Below the pieces are notes generated by a model. It worked only from the letters and a program-made list of their open reading frames with translations. It searched no databases and had not been told where the DNA came from. Below, piece by piece: positions 25,663-33,099 of a DNA stretch of 35,684 bases. The DNA comes from an uncultured Lachnospiraceae bacterium (lineage in GTDB: Bacteria; Bacillota; Clostridia; Lachnospirales; Lachnospiraceae). How positions within the stretch are numbered: position 1 is the first letter of the stretch; each line of letters starts with the position of its first letter. Location of the stretch: the NCBI GenBank assembly GCA_900554205.1, contig USGM01000016.1:1-35684 (forward strand). The letters run 5' to 3'. The position numbers were made by a program, and so were the translations under genes.

Positions 25663-25684
25663 GAGAAATAGGAAGGAGAATGTT

Positions 25685-25906
25685 ATGAAAACACTGAAGG
25701 AAGTTGCCGTTGGGCAGACCGTAACGGTCAAGAAGCTTTCCGGAGAAGGACCTGTCAAGAGACGTATCATGGACATGGGAATTACAAAGGGAGTGGAGAT
25801 CTATGTGAGAAAGGTAGCTCCGCTGGGTGATCCCGTCGAGGTGACAGTGAGAGGCTATGAGCTTTCCCTGCGTAGAGCAGATGCGGAAATGATTGAGGTA
25901 GAATAA
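25685..25906 (+). CDS. feoA: FeoA domain protein (second copy)
   Basis: A 73-residue FeoA protein (VTVKKLSGEGPVKRRIMDMGITKGVEIYVRKVAPLGDPVEVTVRGYELSLRRADAEMI). It is closer to the canonical FeoA consensus than the first copy, especially the RRIMDMGI and PLGDPVE segments. It starts after AGGAAGGAG. Paired FeoA proteins before FeoB are common in Clostridia; the two probably take different places in the complex. Confidence 0.92.
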   Translation: MKTLKEVAVGQTVTVKKLSGEGPVKRRIMDMGITKGVEIYVRKVAPLGDPVEVTVRGYELSLRRADAEMIEVE

Positions 25907-25943
25907 GCTGAAATTGTGACTGCGTCTTTTTTTAGGAAGAATA

Positions 25944-25959
25944 GTTAGCAATAGCTAAC
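25944..25959 (+). other. Small palindrome in the feoA-feoB gap
   Basis: GTTAGC-AATA-GCTAAC forms a 6-base stem and 4-base loop in the 98-base gap, with no U-run after it. It may be an mRNA stability or processing element. The rest of the gap shows nothing beyond the feoB ribosome site. Confidence 0.4.
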
Positions 25960-26004
25960 CAAAGGTAGTAAAGACAAATCTTTGAGAGAGGAAGAAGGAA
26001 CAAA

Positions 26005-28485
26005 ATGTCAATCAAAATTGCATTAGCAGGTAATCCTAACTGCGGTAAAACAACATTATTTAATGCATTGACCGGTTCCAACCAGTATGTAGGTAACTGG
26101 CCCGGTGTAACGGTAGAGAAAAAGGAAGGTAAGCTGAAGGTTGACAAAGAGGTCACCCTGATGGACTTACCTGGTATCTATTCACTTTCCCCGTATACTC
26201 TTGAGGAAGTGGTGGCAAGAAATTATCTGATCAATGAGAAGCCCGATGCGATTATCAATATCATCGACGGAACAAACCTTGAGAGAAACCTGTACCTTTC
26301 CACACAGGTTATTGAGCTTGGCATTCCGGTCATCATGGCAATCAACATGATGGATATTGTCAAGAAGAGCGGAGACCAGATCAACACCGCAAAGCTTTCC
26401 GAGAGTCTCGGATGTGAGGTAGTTGAGATTTCCGCACAGAAGGGAACCGGTATCGAGGATCTTGCAAAGAAGGCAATCGCCCTTGCAAAGAAGAAGGCTC
26501 CCGTAAAGCTGGTACATAAGTTTGATGCAAAGCTGGAGAACGCGATCAGCGAGGTAGAGGCAAAGCTGACAGCAGAGGAAGAGAGCCAGAAGAGATTCTT
26601 CGCAATCAAGCTGCTGGAGAAGGATGACAAGATCGGTGCTGCCATGAAGAGCACTCCCGATGTGTCAGCCCAGATCAAGGCTCTGGAGGATGCTTTCGAC
26701 GATGATACCGAGAGCATTATTACCAACGAGAGATACAGCTTCATCTCTTCCATCATCGGAAGCTGCTTAAAGAAGGCGAAGGCAAAGAATGAGATGACGG
26801 TTTCCGATAAGATCGATAAGATCGTAACGAACCGTATTCTGGCTCTGCCGATCTTCTTCGTAGTAATGTGGCTGGTATACTATATTGCAATGTCAACGGT
26901 TGGTGCTGCGGCAACCGACTGGACAAATGACAATCTTTTCGGTGACGGCTTCCATCTTTTCGGCATCGGTTCCAAGGCTTACGGCGAGGTTTCCGAGGAG
27001 TATGGCGATGCACAGACGGTAATCGATGGCTTTGTCTCCTATGCGGAAGAGCAGGGAATGGATGTGGAAGCGATCACAGACGCTCTGGACACAGAGTCCG
27101 AGGAGTTTGACGGCGATACTGCTGCAGCTGCACTGGATAATCTGGTTGGCATGTTTGACGCTTCCGCAGAGGCAACCTACCTTGTAGAAGATGAGGAGAC
27201 TCTGGCAACGGAGGAAGTTTCTTCAAGCTATGACGAGCTGGTTGATGCTGTGGCTGTTGCAAAGTCTTACGGTTGTGAGGAGCCTGATCCTGCGGAGTAC
27301 GGTGTATTCGTTCCCAGTATCCCGGATGCAATTTCCGCTGGTCTTGAGAAGATCAACTGCGCTGAGTGGCTGCAGGGTCTGATCGTTGATGGTATTGTAG
27401 CAGGTGTCGGCGCTGTATTGGGCTTCGTGCCTCAGATGCTGGTACTGTTCATCCTGCTGGCATTCCTTGAGTACTGCGGATATATGGCTCGTATCGCATT
27501 CATCATGGACCGTATCTTCCGTAAGTTTGGTCTTTCCGGTAAGTCCTTCATTCCTATGCTGATCGGTATGGGCTGCGGCGTTCCCGGTGTCATGGCATCC
27601 AGAACGATCGAGAACGAAAAGGATCGCCGTATGACGATCATGACAACAACCTTCATCCCCTGTGGTGCAAAGGTTCCCTTTATTGCAATGATCGCAGGCG
27701 CGATCTTCGGCGGTTCACCGCTTGTATCTGCAAGTGCATATTTCATCGGAATTGCAGCAATCATCTGCTCCGGTATTATTTTGAAGAAGACAAAGATGTT
27801 CTCCGGCGATCCGGCTCCCTTCGTTATGGAGCTTCCCGCTTACCACTGGCCGAAGGTCAGCGCTGTACTGCGCAGCATGTGGGAGCGTGGCTGGTCCTTC
27901 ATCAAGAAGGCAGGAACCATCATTCTGCTTTCCACCATCGTTGTATGGTTCACGACTTACTTCGGAGTTGTTGACGGTACCTTCAGAATGCTCGCTGAGG
28001 ACGAGATCGAGTTCAGTATTCTGGCAAAGATCGGCAGCGCGATTGCATGGATCTTCATTCCTCAGGGCTGGGGCAACTGGCAGGCAACGGTTGCATCTAT
28101 CACCGGTCTGGTTGCAAAGGAGAACATTGTAGGTACAATGGGTATCCTCTACAGCAGCGGCGACGGAACCATCTACCAGAACATGGCAGGTGTGTTTAAC
28201 GGTGCAAGCGGCTTCTCCTTCCTGGTATTCAACCTTCTCTGCGCTCCTTGTTTCGCTGCAATGGGTGCAATCAAGAGGGAGATGAACAATACCAAGTGGT
28301 TCTGGTTTGCAATCGGCTATCAGTGCGGTCTGGCTTATCTGGCATCTCTGGTAGTATACAGAATCGCAGGACTGTTCACAGGAGCATGCAGCTTCGGCAT
28401 CTGGAGCGTCATTGCAATCCTGATTGTAGCATTTTTCTTCTATATGCTTTTCAGACCTGACAAGAATAAGAACGTAGTAAAGTAA
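26005..28485 (+). CDS. feoB: Ferrous iron transporter FeoB with large external insertion
   Basis: An 826-residue protein. The N-terminal G domain has G1 GNPNCGKT (9-16), G3 DLPG (54-57), G4 NMMD (114-117) and G5 SAQKG (143-147), then a helical GDI-like domain (about 170-265). The membrane part carries the family cores MGCGVPGVMASRT (gate 1) and APCFAAMGA (gate 2), with Cys residues on the proposed iron path. Unusually, the loop after the first helix (about 305-455) holds roughly 100 extra acidic residues (EEFDGDT, VEDEETLATEEV). FeoB proteins usually have about 650-770 residues. It imports Fe2+ powered by or gated by nucleotide. The ATG follows GAGGAAGAAGGA. Confidence 0.95.
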   Translation: MSIKIALAGNPNCGKTTLFNALTGSNQYVGNWPGVTVEKKEGKLKVDKEVTLMDLPGIYSLSPYTLEEVVARNYLINEKPDAIINIIDGTNLERNLYLSTQVIELGIPVIMAINMMDIVKKSGDQINTAKLSESLGCEVVEISAQKGTGIEDLAKKAIALAKKKAPVKLVHKFDAKLENAISEVEAKLTAEEESQKRFFAIKLLEKDDKIGAAMKSTPDVSAQIKALEDAFDDDTESIITNERYSFISSIIGSCLKKAKAKNEMTVSDKIDKIVTNRILALPIFFVVMWLVYYIAMSTVGAAATDWTNDNLFGDGFHLFGIGSKAYGEVSEEYGDAQTVIDGFVSYAEEQGMDVEAITDALDTESEEFDGDTAAAALDNLVGMFDASAEATYLVEDEETLATEEVSSSYDELVDAVAVAKSYGCEEPDPAEYGVFVPSIPDAISAGLEKINCAEWLQGLIVDGIVAGVGAVLGFVPQMLVLFILLAFLEYCGYMARIAFIMDRIFRKFGLSGKSFIPMLIGMGCGVPGVMASRTIENEKDRRMTIMTTTFIPCGAKVPFIAMIAGAIFGGSPLVSASAYFIGIAAIICSGIILKKTKMFSGDPAPFVMELPAYHWPKVSAVLRSMWERGWSFIKKAGTIILLSTIVVWFTTYFGVVDGTFRMLAEDEIEFSILAKIGSAIAWIFIPQGWGNWQATVASITGLVAKENIVGTMGILYSSGDGTIYQNMAGVFNGASGFSFLVFNLLCAPCFAAMGAIKREMNNTKWFWFAIGYQCGLAYLASLVVYRIAGLFTGACSFGIWSVIAILIVAFFFYMLFRPDKNKNVVK

Positions 28486-28495
28486 TGAGACTGAT

Positions 28496-28537
28496 GGGGG
28501 AGGGGTTGCGGAACGGCGATCCCTCCCCGTGTCTTTA
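28496..28537 (+). terminator. Hairpin after feoB
   Basis: GGGGAGGG (28497-28504) pairs perfectly with CCCTCCCC (28521-28528). Only a weak T-rich stretch (GTGTCTTTATTG) follows, so it may terminate partially or protect the feoB mRNA while allowing the downstream peptide gene to be read. Confidence 0.55.
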
Positions 28538-28564
28538 TTGTAATTCAGATGGGAGGCATCCGAT

Positions 28565-28699
28565 ATGGGAACATTTATAGTAGGTGCGGTACTGGTACTT
28601 GTTGTGGCGGCGATCGTGCGCAGCATGATAAAGGATAAAAAGAGCGGAAAGTCTGCCTGTGGCGGCGACTGTTCTCATTGCAAGGGCTGTTCCCACTAA
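28565..28699 (+). CDS. FeoB-associated Cys-rich membrane peptide
   Basis: A 44-residue protein. One transmembrane helix (about residues 3-20, FIVGAVLVLVVAAIV) is followed by a basic stretch and a CGGDCSHCKGCSH tail with four Cys. This matches the small FeoB-associated Cys-rich family that follows feoB in many Clostridia. The tail is likely cytoplasmic and may bind iron on its way from FeoB. GGGAGG lies about 8 bases before the ATG. It sits 79 bases after feoB. Confidence 0.88.
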   Translation: MGTFIVGAVLVLVVAAIVRSMIKDKKSGKSACGGDCSHCKGCSH

Positions 28700-28717
28700 C
28701 AGGGCAGCGATCAGGCG

Positions 28718-28916
28718 ATTGCAAGACTCGTGTTTTGGCAAGTGACGTTGTACAAAATGCACAGACCACCGCAGGCACGCTTGCGCTACCCTCCGCTCGC
28801 AGCGGTGCATAACATGCCGGAGTACGCCATGTAAGCACCGGCGGCTCCAGAGTGCGCTGCTTGTGGTCAGGTGCATCTTGTGCAACTGTTTACGGAAGGG
28901 CTGTGAGTCTTGCAAT
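28718..28916. repeat. 199-bp imperfect inverted-repeat element (MITE-like or structured RNA)
   Basis: Outer arms ATTGCAAGACTC (28718-28729) and GAGTCTTGCAAT (28905-28916) are perfectly complementary over 12 bases. Inside them, 28747-28769 pairs with 28863-28886 with only a few mismatches. The centre contains GGTGC...GCACC and ACATG...CATGT stems. Nearly the whole 199 bases can fold into one long arm. No coding frame is credible and no clear target duplication is seen. It fills most of the gap between the Cys-rich peptide and the Fur-like gene. Confidence 0.6.
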
Positions 28917-28948
28917 GTCTGTTTTGGATAAAGAAAGGGAGATAACGA

Positions 28949-29416
28949 ATGGGTGGAGTACAGACCGCTAATGGTTCGGGGAATATGAGGAGCTATCAAA
29001 GGACGCAGATGCAGAGAGAGCTTATCATCCAGAAGCTCCGCGAACAGGGCTGCCGCATCACGAAGCAGCGCCTTATGCTGCTGGACATCATTCTGGAGGA
29101 AGACTGCTCCTGCTGCAAGGAGATCTTCTATAAGGCATCAAAGCAGGATAAACAGATCGGCACGGCGACGGTTTACCGCATGATTAACACGCTGGAGGAG
29201 ATCGGGGCGATCAGCAGAAAGAATATGTATAAGATTGCCTGCGGAAATAATTGTCAGGTGGAGAATGCCTGCACGATAGAGTTTGACGACGACAGCGTTG
29301 TAGAGCTTTCCGCCCGGAGCTGGCACGAGATCATCGAGAAGGGACTGGAGGCGTGCGGCTTCTTAGGCAACCGGAACCTGCGAAGCGTGGTTGCCAAGAC
29401 CTGTGACTGCGAGTGA
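28949..29416 (+). CDS. Atypical Cys-rich Fur-family regulator
   Basis: A 155-residue protein. The winged helix (about 25-95) is clearly Fur-like: CRITKQRLMLLDIILE, IGTATVYRMINTLEEIGAI. The region normally holding the sensory His (HHxSAEE) reads EDCSCCKEIFY, and the canonical HHDH and CxxC motifs of the dimer domain are missing. Instead there are ten Cys, including 53, 55, 56, 98, 102, 108, 152 and 154. It could sense iron, zinc, an Fe-S cluster or thiol redox state. The ATG at 28949 follows AAAGGGAG. Its place after feo suggests local control of iron uptake, though the Fur box may be bound by a canonical Fur elsewhere. Confidence 0.8.
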   Translation: MGGVQTANGSGNMRSYQRTQMQRELIIQKLREQGCRITKQRLMLLDIILEEDCSCCKEIFYKASKQDKQIGTATVYRMINTLEEIGAISRKNMYKIACGNNCQVENACTIEFDDDSVVELSARSWHEIIEKGLEACGFLGNRNLRSVVAKTCDCE

Positions 29417-29428
29417 CCTAAATATCTG

Positions 29429-29457
29429 TTGATTTTTAAGGGAATATCCCTTATAAT
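29429..29457 (+). promoter_or_regulatory. Promoter for the MATE gene
   Basis: TTGATT (29429-29434), a 17-base spacer and a perfect TATAAT (29452-29457). The predicted start is about 29464, giving a 100-nt leader. Confidence 0.75.
29438..29452. promoter_or_regulatory. Palindromic operator between -35 and -10 of the MATE promoter
   Basis: AAGGGA-ATA-TCCCTT fills the promoter spacer. A repressor bound here would directly exclude polymerase. No MarR, TetR or MerR gene is adjacent; the Fur-like protein just upstream is the nearest regulator. Confidence 0.5.
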
Positions 29458-29506
29458 GACGACATAAAACCCAATGGGTGTGGATTTTTCAAGATTAAAA
29501 TCTTTT

Positions 29507-29543
29507 TTCGCCACATAGCTTAACGGCTGTGTGGCGAATTTTT
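29507..29543 (+). terminator. Terminator hairpin in the MATE leader
   Basis: TTCGCCACA (29507-29515) pairs perfectly with TGTGGCGAA (29530-29538), followed by TTTTT, about 22 bases before the MATE start. A smaller AAGAT/ATCTT hairpin lies just upstream. Being downstream of the promoter, it may act as an attenuator rather than only ending the Fur-like gene. Confidence 0.7.
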
Positions 29544-29565
29544 GTGTCCGCAGGAGGAGAAACTT

Positions 29566-30897
29566 ATGAATCAGACCTTTATGAAAGAGAAGAAGATATT
29601 TCCGCTGGTGTTGTCCATGGTGCTGCCCATGATGCTTTCGATGGCATTTAATTCCCTTTACAATATCGTTGACAGCTATTTTGTAGCAAAGCTTTCCGAG
29701 GATGCCATGACGGCGCTCTCCCTCGTGTACCCCGCACAGAACCTGATGACTGCCGTGGCGGTCGGCTTCGGCGTTGGAGTGAATGCCATGATTGCATTTT
29801 ATCTTGGGGCGGAGAAGAAGGAGAAGGCGGACGAGGCTGCGACGCAGGGAATCCTGTTCAGTGTGCTGCACGGGATTCTTCTGATGGCGCTCTGCTTTGT
29901 CGGTATGCGGGCATTTCTGGGAGCTTTTACCTCGAAGGACACGGTTGTCCGGCTGGGGCTGGATTATTCCTATATTGTCTTTCTCTTTGCCATAGCGGTC
30001 AATGTCGGGATCACCTATGAGAAGATCTTTCAGGCGGTCGGGAGAATGAAGGAGACGATGTTCTGCATGGTGATCGGCTTCGTAGCGAACATTGTTCTGG
30101 ACCCGCTTCTGATCTTCGGCATCGGATTTTTCCCGAGAATGGGGATCAAAGGTGCGGCGCTTGCGACGGGAATCGGGCAGGTGCTGACACTGGCGGCTTA
30201 CATGGGCTTTGCGAAGGCGAGACCGCTGCCCGTCAGCATCCTGCGGGAGAAGCTGAAGCCGGACAGGGAGGTCTGCGGCCGCATGTATGGAATCGGCATC
30301 CCGGCAACGCTCAACATGGCACTGCCCTCCGTGCTGATCTCCGCGCTGAATGGGATTCTTGCAGCATATTCCGAGACCTACGTGCTTGTCCTCGGCGCTT
30401 ACTATAAGCTCCAGACCTTTATCTATCTGCCGGCAAACGGAATCATTCAGGGAATCAGACCGCTGGTCGGCTATAATTACGGTGCGGGCGAAAACAGGCG
30501 CGTGGAGAAGATCAGCAGACTATCCCTTGGCATGATTATGCTGATCATGGCACTGGGGACGGCGGCATGCTATCTCCTGCCGGAGCAGCTGATCGGACTC
30601 TTTACGGAGAATGCGGATACGATACTGATCGGCAGGACGGCTCTCCGCATTATCAGCCTTGGGTTTGTCGTATCTTCTGTATCTGTGAACTGTTCCGGAA
30701 CGCTGGAGGCGCTTGGCGAGGGACTGGCATCGCTTACGATCTCATTGCTCCGGTACATTGTCGTCATCATACCGGCGGCATATCTTCTGAGTCGCCGCAT
30801 GGAGGCGTCGGGTGTGTGGTGGGCGTTTGTCCTGACCGAGGTCGTGGCGGCATGTGTGGCGGCACTTGTATTCCGCAGGATATGGCGGAGGAAGTGA
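29566..30897 (+). CDS. MATE-family efflux transporter
   Basis: A 443-residue protein with twelve predicted membrane helices in two related halves (FPLVLSMVLPMMLSMAFNSLYNIVDSYFVAKL opening the first, MYGIGIPATLNMALPSVLISALNGILAAY opening the second). These segments fit the MepA/DinF-like MATE group, which exports cationic compounds using Na+ or H+. The ATG at 29566 follows AGGAGGAG; an in-frame start 24 bases upstream falls in the T-run of the leader terminator. It is a single-gene unit. Substrate unknown. Confidence 0.9.
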   Translation: MNQTFMKEKKIFPLVLSMVLPMMLSMAFNSLYNIVDSYFVAKLSEDAMTALSLVYPAQNLMTAVAVGFGVGVNAMIAFYLGAEKKEKADEAATQGILFSVLHGILLMALCFVGMRAFLGAFTSKDTVVRLGLDYSYIVFLFAIAVNVGITYEKIFQAVGRMKETMFCMVIGFVANIVLDPLLIFGIGFFPRMGIKGAALATGIGQVLTLAAYMGFAKARPLPVSILREKLKPDREVCGRMYGIGIPATLNMALPSVLISALNGILAAYSETYVLVLGAYYKLQTFIYLPANGIIQGIRPLVGYNYGAGENRRVEKISRLSLGMIMLIMALGTAACYLLPEQLIGLFTENADTILIGRTALRIISLGFVVSSVSVNCSGTLEALGEGLASLTISLLRYIVVIIPAAYLLSRRMEASGVWWAFVLTEVVAACVAALVFRRIWRRK

Positions 30898-30933
30898 AAA
30901 AAATTATACTGTATAGATTATTTTCTGAGGTTG

Positions 30934-31080
30934 TGGTATAATAATTCTGCGTCAGCAGAATTAAAGACAGCAGAGCTGTCTTGCCGCCACTTCGTGGCGT
31001 ATTATACAAAGCCATGGCTCGAAAAGTAAATGTCCCTGCGGGACGCTTCCTTTTCTTTGCACATGGTATAATAACTTTGC
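30934..31080. repeat. Array of four perfect hairpins bracketed by direct repeats
   Basis: Consecutive stems: AATTCTGC/GCAGAATT (30943-30962, loop 4), AAGACAGC/GCTGTCTT (30964-30982, loop 3), CGCCAC/GTGGCG (30985-30999, loop 3) and GTCCC/GGGAC (31032-31044, loop 3), the last enclosed by GAAAAG/CTTTTC (31021-31055). Near-identical TGGTATAATAA sequences flank the block at 30934 and 31064; each reads as an extended -10. No gene is credible here. The block lies directly upstream of a gene fragment. It fits a modular intergenic repeat family or a structured RNA. Confidence 0.7.
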
Positions 31081-31112
31081 TATATATTTTATATATGCAG
31101 TTGATTATCGGT

Positions 31113-31861
31113 ATGGCAGAACACGAAGTGAAAAAAGAACAGCTTATCAACTGGAAAATATTAAAGCAGAGTGAGGGACAGCTGCTGGCAACAAATGCCT
31201 ATGCGCTGCTGACATCAGATTATTTTCCGTTTTCCAAGACACAATGTGCAGTGTTTAAGGGAACGGACAGGACGGTATTTTTGGATAAAAGGGAGTTTAC
31301 CGGTCCGATATATATACAGATCGAAGAGGCTGTAGATTTCGTGTTGTGCAATATCAGACTTGGGACAACGATTGATGGACTGGTGCGGAAAGAGAGATAT
31401 GAACTTCCGCCGGAAGCCATCAGGGAAATGATTATCAATGCGCATTGCCATAGGAATCTGTTGGATGAATCCTGTATACAGGTGGCAGTTTATGATGACC
31501 GGCTGGAGGTTACATCTCCCGGAGGGCTATACAATGGTCTGACGTATGAAGAGGTCATGAGCGGACATTCTAAAATCAGAAACAAAGGCATCGCAAATAT
31601 ATTTAATCAAATGGGGCTTGTGGAAGCATGGGGAAGTGGAATAAAGCGAATTTTTAACGGATCTGCGTATTGAATGATACACAGGAGAGGATCATTGCGC
31701 TGCTGGAAGAAGATAATCGGTATTCGGCATCTAGGCTGGCGGAAAAGATCGGTGTGGCGAGCAGAAATGTAGAAGCAAACATTAAGAAATTGAGGGAACA
31801 GGGGATTTTCGTTCGGCACGGATCGCCGAAAACCGGATATTGGGAGGTCGAAAATAAATAG
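31113..31861 (+). pseudogene. Decayed AlbA_2/HATPase-type DNA-binding regulator
   Basis: Two fragments of one ancestral gene. 31113-31673 encodes the middle of the protein (INWKILKQSEGQLLATNAYALLTSD, then LPPEAIREMIINAHCHRNLLDES, GLYNGLTYEEVMSGHSKIRNK, GLVEAWGSGIKRI), the HATPase_c_4-like part of 'RecG-like' regulators. It then ends after RIF. 31673-31861, in the next frame, encodes the C-terminal winged helix (RIIALLEEDNRYSASRLAEKIGVASRNVEANIKKLREQGI). Missing are the N-terminal AlbA_2/Schlafen-like domain (about 190 residues) and the segment between the two parts. No ribosome site precedes 31113. Both losses indicate a pseudogene. Confidence 0.78.
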
Positions 31862-31973
31862 TATGGTGAATATCACCGCCTTAGCTCATTGAGAGAGTTT
31901 TATTGGACTTTAAATTTTATATGATATGCCTGTAAAGATCATTTGAACATCGATTCGATACGGAGGAGAGACA

Positions 31974-32360
31974 ATGAGAAAAAATGCAGGCAGTCTTGGG
32001 TTCTGGGCTGCAACGATACTGTTGGTGTTGGTTGCAGCCTTTTTCGTTACAGCGACGGTGATGAGCAGGACATCGCTCGATCAGGCGGAGCTGGAGGGAT
32101 ATTACCGGGAAAAGGAGGAACAGCTTGTCCGGGATGCGAGGAAGTTTCTGAATACACAGGGGTATCAGAACAGCGGTGTCATGCTGACGCGCGTGATCGA
32201 GGCAGACGGAAGCCGCGTGTACACCGTGACACTTCATCATGGCGATTTTGACAGGCTGGAGGAAGCGGAGAGGGAAGCGCTGGTCAGGGAACTGTCGGAG
32301 CTTGAATTTGCTGATGAGAATGCTGTTTTCTGCCATAAATTTTTAGACAACGCACAGTAA
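31974..32360 (+). CDS. Small membrane-anchored protein of unknown function
   Basis: A 128-residue protein that I do not recognise. It has a basic N-terminus, one transmembrane helix (about 8-30, LGFWAATILLVLVAAFFVTATVM), then an external domain of about 95 residues starting with an acidic helix (ELEGYYREKEEQLVRDARKFLNTQGY) and a beta-rich part (VYTVTLHHGDF). The ATG follows CGGAGGAGAG. No lipobox or catalytic motif is present. The preceding 112 bases (31862-31973) hold a small GGTGA/TCACC hairpin and nothing else I can name. Confidence 0.7.
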   Translation: MRKNAGSLGFWAATILLVLVAAFFVTATVMSRTSLDQAELEGYYREKEEQLVRDARKFLNTQGYQNSGVMLTRVIEADGSRVYTVTLHHGDFDRLEEAEREALVRELSELEFADENAVFCHKFLDNAQ

Positions 32361-32374
32361 GACAGAGAAAAGAT

Positions 32375-32403
32375 ATGACTTTTCAGAAAATGTGGGGTAT
32401 ACT
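32375..32403 (+). promoter_or_regulatory. Promoter for the DUF1653 gene
   Basis: ATGACT (32375-32380), a 17-base spacer and TATACT (32398-32403). The predicted start is near 32410, just ahead of the tandem repeats. Confidence 0.5.
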
Positions 32404-32415
32404 TTCTATAAGAGT

Positions 32416-32450
32416 TTTTCAGAACGAGTTTTCAGAACGGATTTTTCAGA
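32416..32450 (+). repeat. Tandem TTTTCAGAACG repeats in a leader
   Basis: TTTTCAGAACGAG (32416-32428), TTTTCAGAACGGA (32429-32441) and TTTTCAGA (32443-32450) are head-to-tail copies of a 13-14-base unit. A further TTTTCAGAA lies at 32380-32388, across the promoter. They occupy the untranslated leader before the ribosome site. Confidence 0.65.
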
Positions 32451-32468
32451 TAGAAAGGAGCCCCGGAC

Positions 32469-33065
32469 ATGGCATTTATTCCGAAACCACACGAAATTTA
32501 CAAGCATTTTAAGGGAGACCTTTATCAGATTACGGCGATAGCGGAGCACACAGAGACGGGTGAGCAGCTTGTTGTTTATCAGGCACTGTACGGAGATTTT
32601 AAGACCTATGCGAGACCGCTCTCCATGTTTGTCAGCAGGGTTGACAGGGAAAAATACCCGGAGGTGGAACAGGAGTTCCGATTTGAACTGCAGGGGCCGG
32701 AGGCGGACAGGCAGAAGAGGGAGTCGGCGGGCAGTATCGAAAGCAGCGCAAGCAGGACGGAGGAGAAGCGGTCTTCTTCAGAGCCGGTTTTGCAGCAGGA
32801 TAAGCACTCTGCCCCACAGCCGGAGGAGCAGGACGGCGAAGCCGCTCTTGACCCGCTTGTGCTGGAGTTCCTGGATGCAGACAGTTATGAGCAGCGTCTG
32901 AATATCCTTGCCGGACTGCATCACCGGATCACGGATGAAATGATCACGACGATGGCGATCGCATCCGATGTGGAGATCGAGGACGGTGATACGGAGGAGC
33001 GATACGAAGCGTTGAAGAACTGCCTTCTCACTCTGGAAAAGTACGAGTGCAATCGTATCCGGTAA
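32469..33065 (+). CDS. DUF1653-domain protein
   Basis: A 198-residue cytoplasmic protein. Residues 1-70 match the small beta-rich DUF1653 domain (HFKGDLYQITAIAEHTETGEQLVVYQALYGDFKTYARPLSMF). A low-complexity, charged linker (about 75-128, rich in E, S, Q and R) leads to a C-terminal helical region (about 130-198). Many DUF1653 proteins are only about 70 residues, so the extension is notable. The ATG follows AAAGGAG. The 5'-nucleotidase gene starts 34 bases later and may share the transcript. Function unknown. Confidence 0.8.
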   Translation: MAFIPKPHEIYKHFKGDLYQITAIAEHTETGEQLVVYQALYGDFKTYARPLSMFVSRVDREKYPEVEQEFRFELQGPEADRQKRESAGSIESSASRTEEKRSSSEPVLQQDKHSAPQPEEQDGEAALDPLVLEFLDADSYEQRLNILAGLHHRITDEMITTMAIASDVEIEDGDTEERYEALKNCLLTLEKYECNRIR

Positions 33066-33099
33066 AGAAAAGGGCTCTCTGTGACGGAGGGTGAGACAT

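Noticed and set aside
25907..25940. T-run after the second feoA as a terminator
   Set aside because: Only a 3-base stem precedes the Ts, and feoB directly downstream appears to depend on the same transcript.
29458..29565. A known riboswitch (fluoride, guanidine or preQ1) in the MATE leader
   Set aside because: I could not match the conserved loop and pseudoknot sequences of these classes; only generic hairpins and a terminator are visible.
30943..31055. Hairpin array read as a CRISPR or as an integron attC cluster
   Set aside because: The stems differ from each other in sequence and spacing, there are no equal-length spacers and no cas or integrase gene is near.
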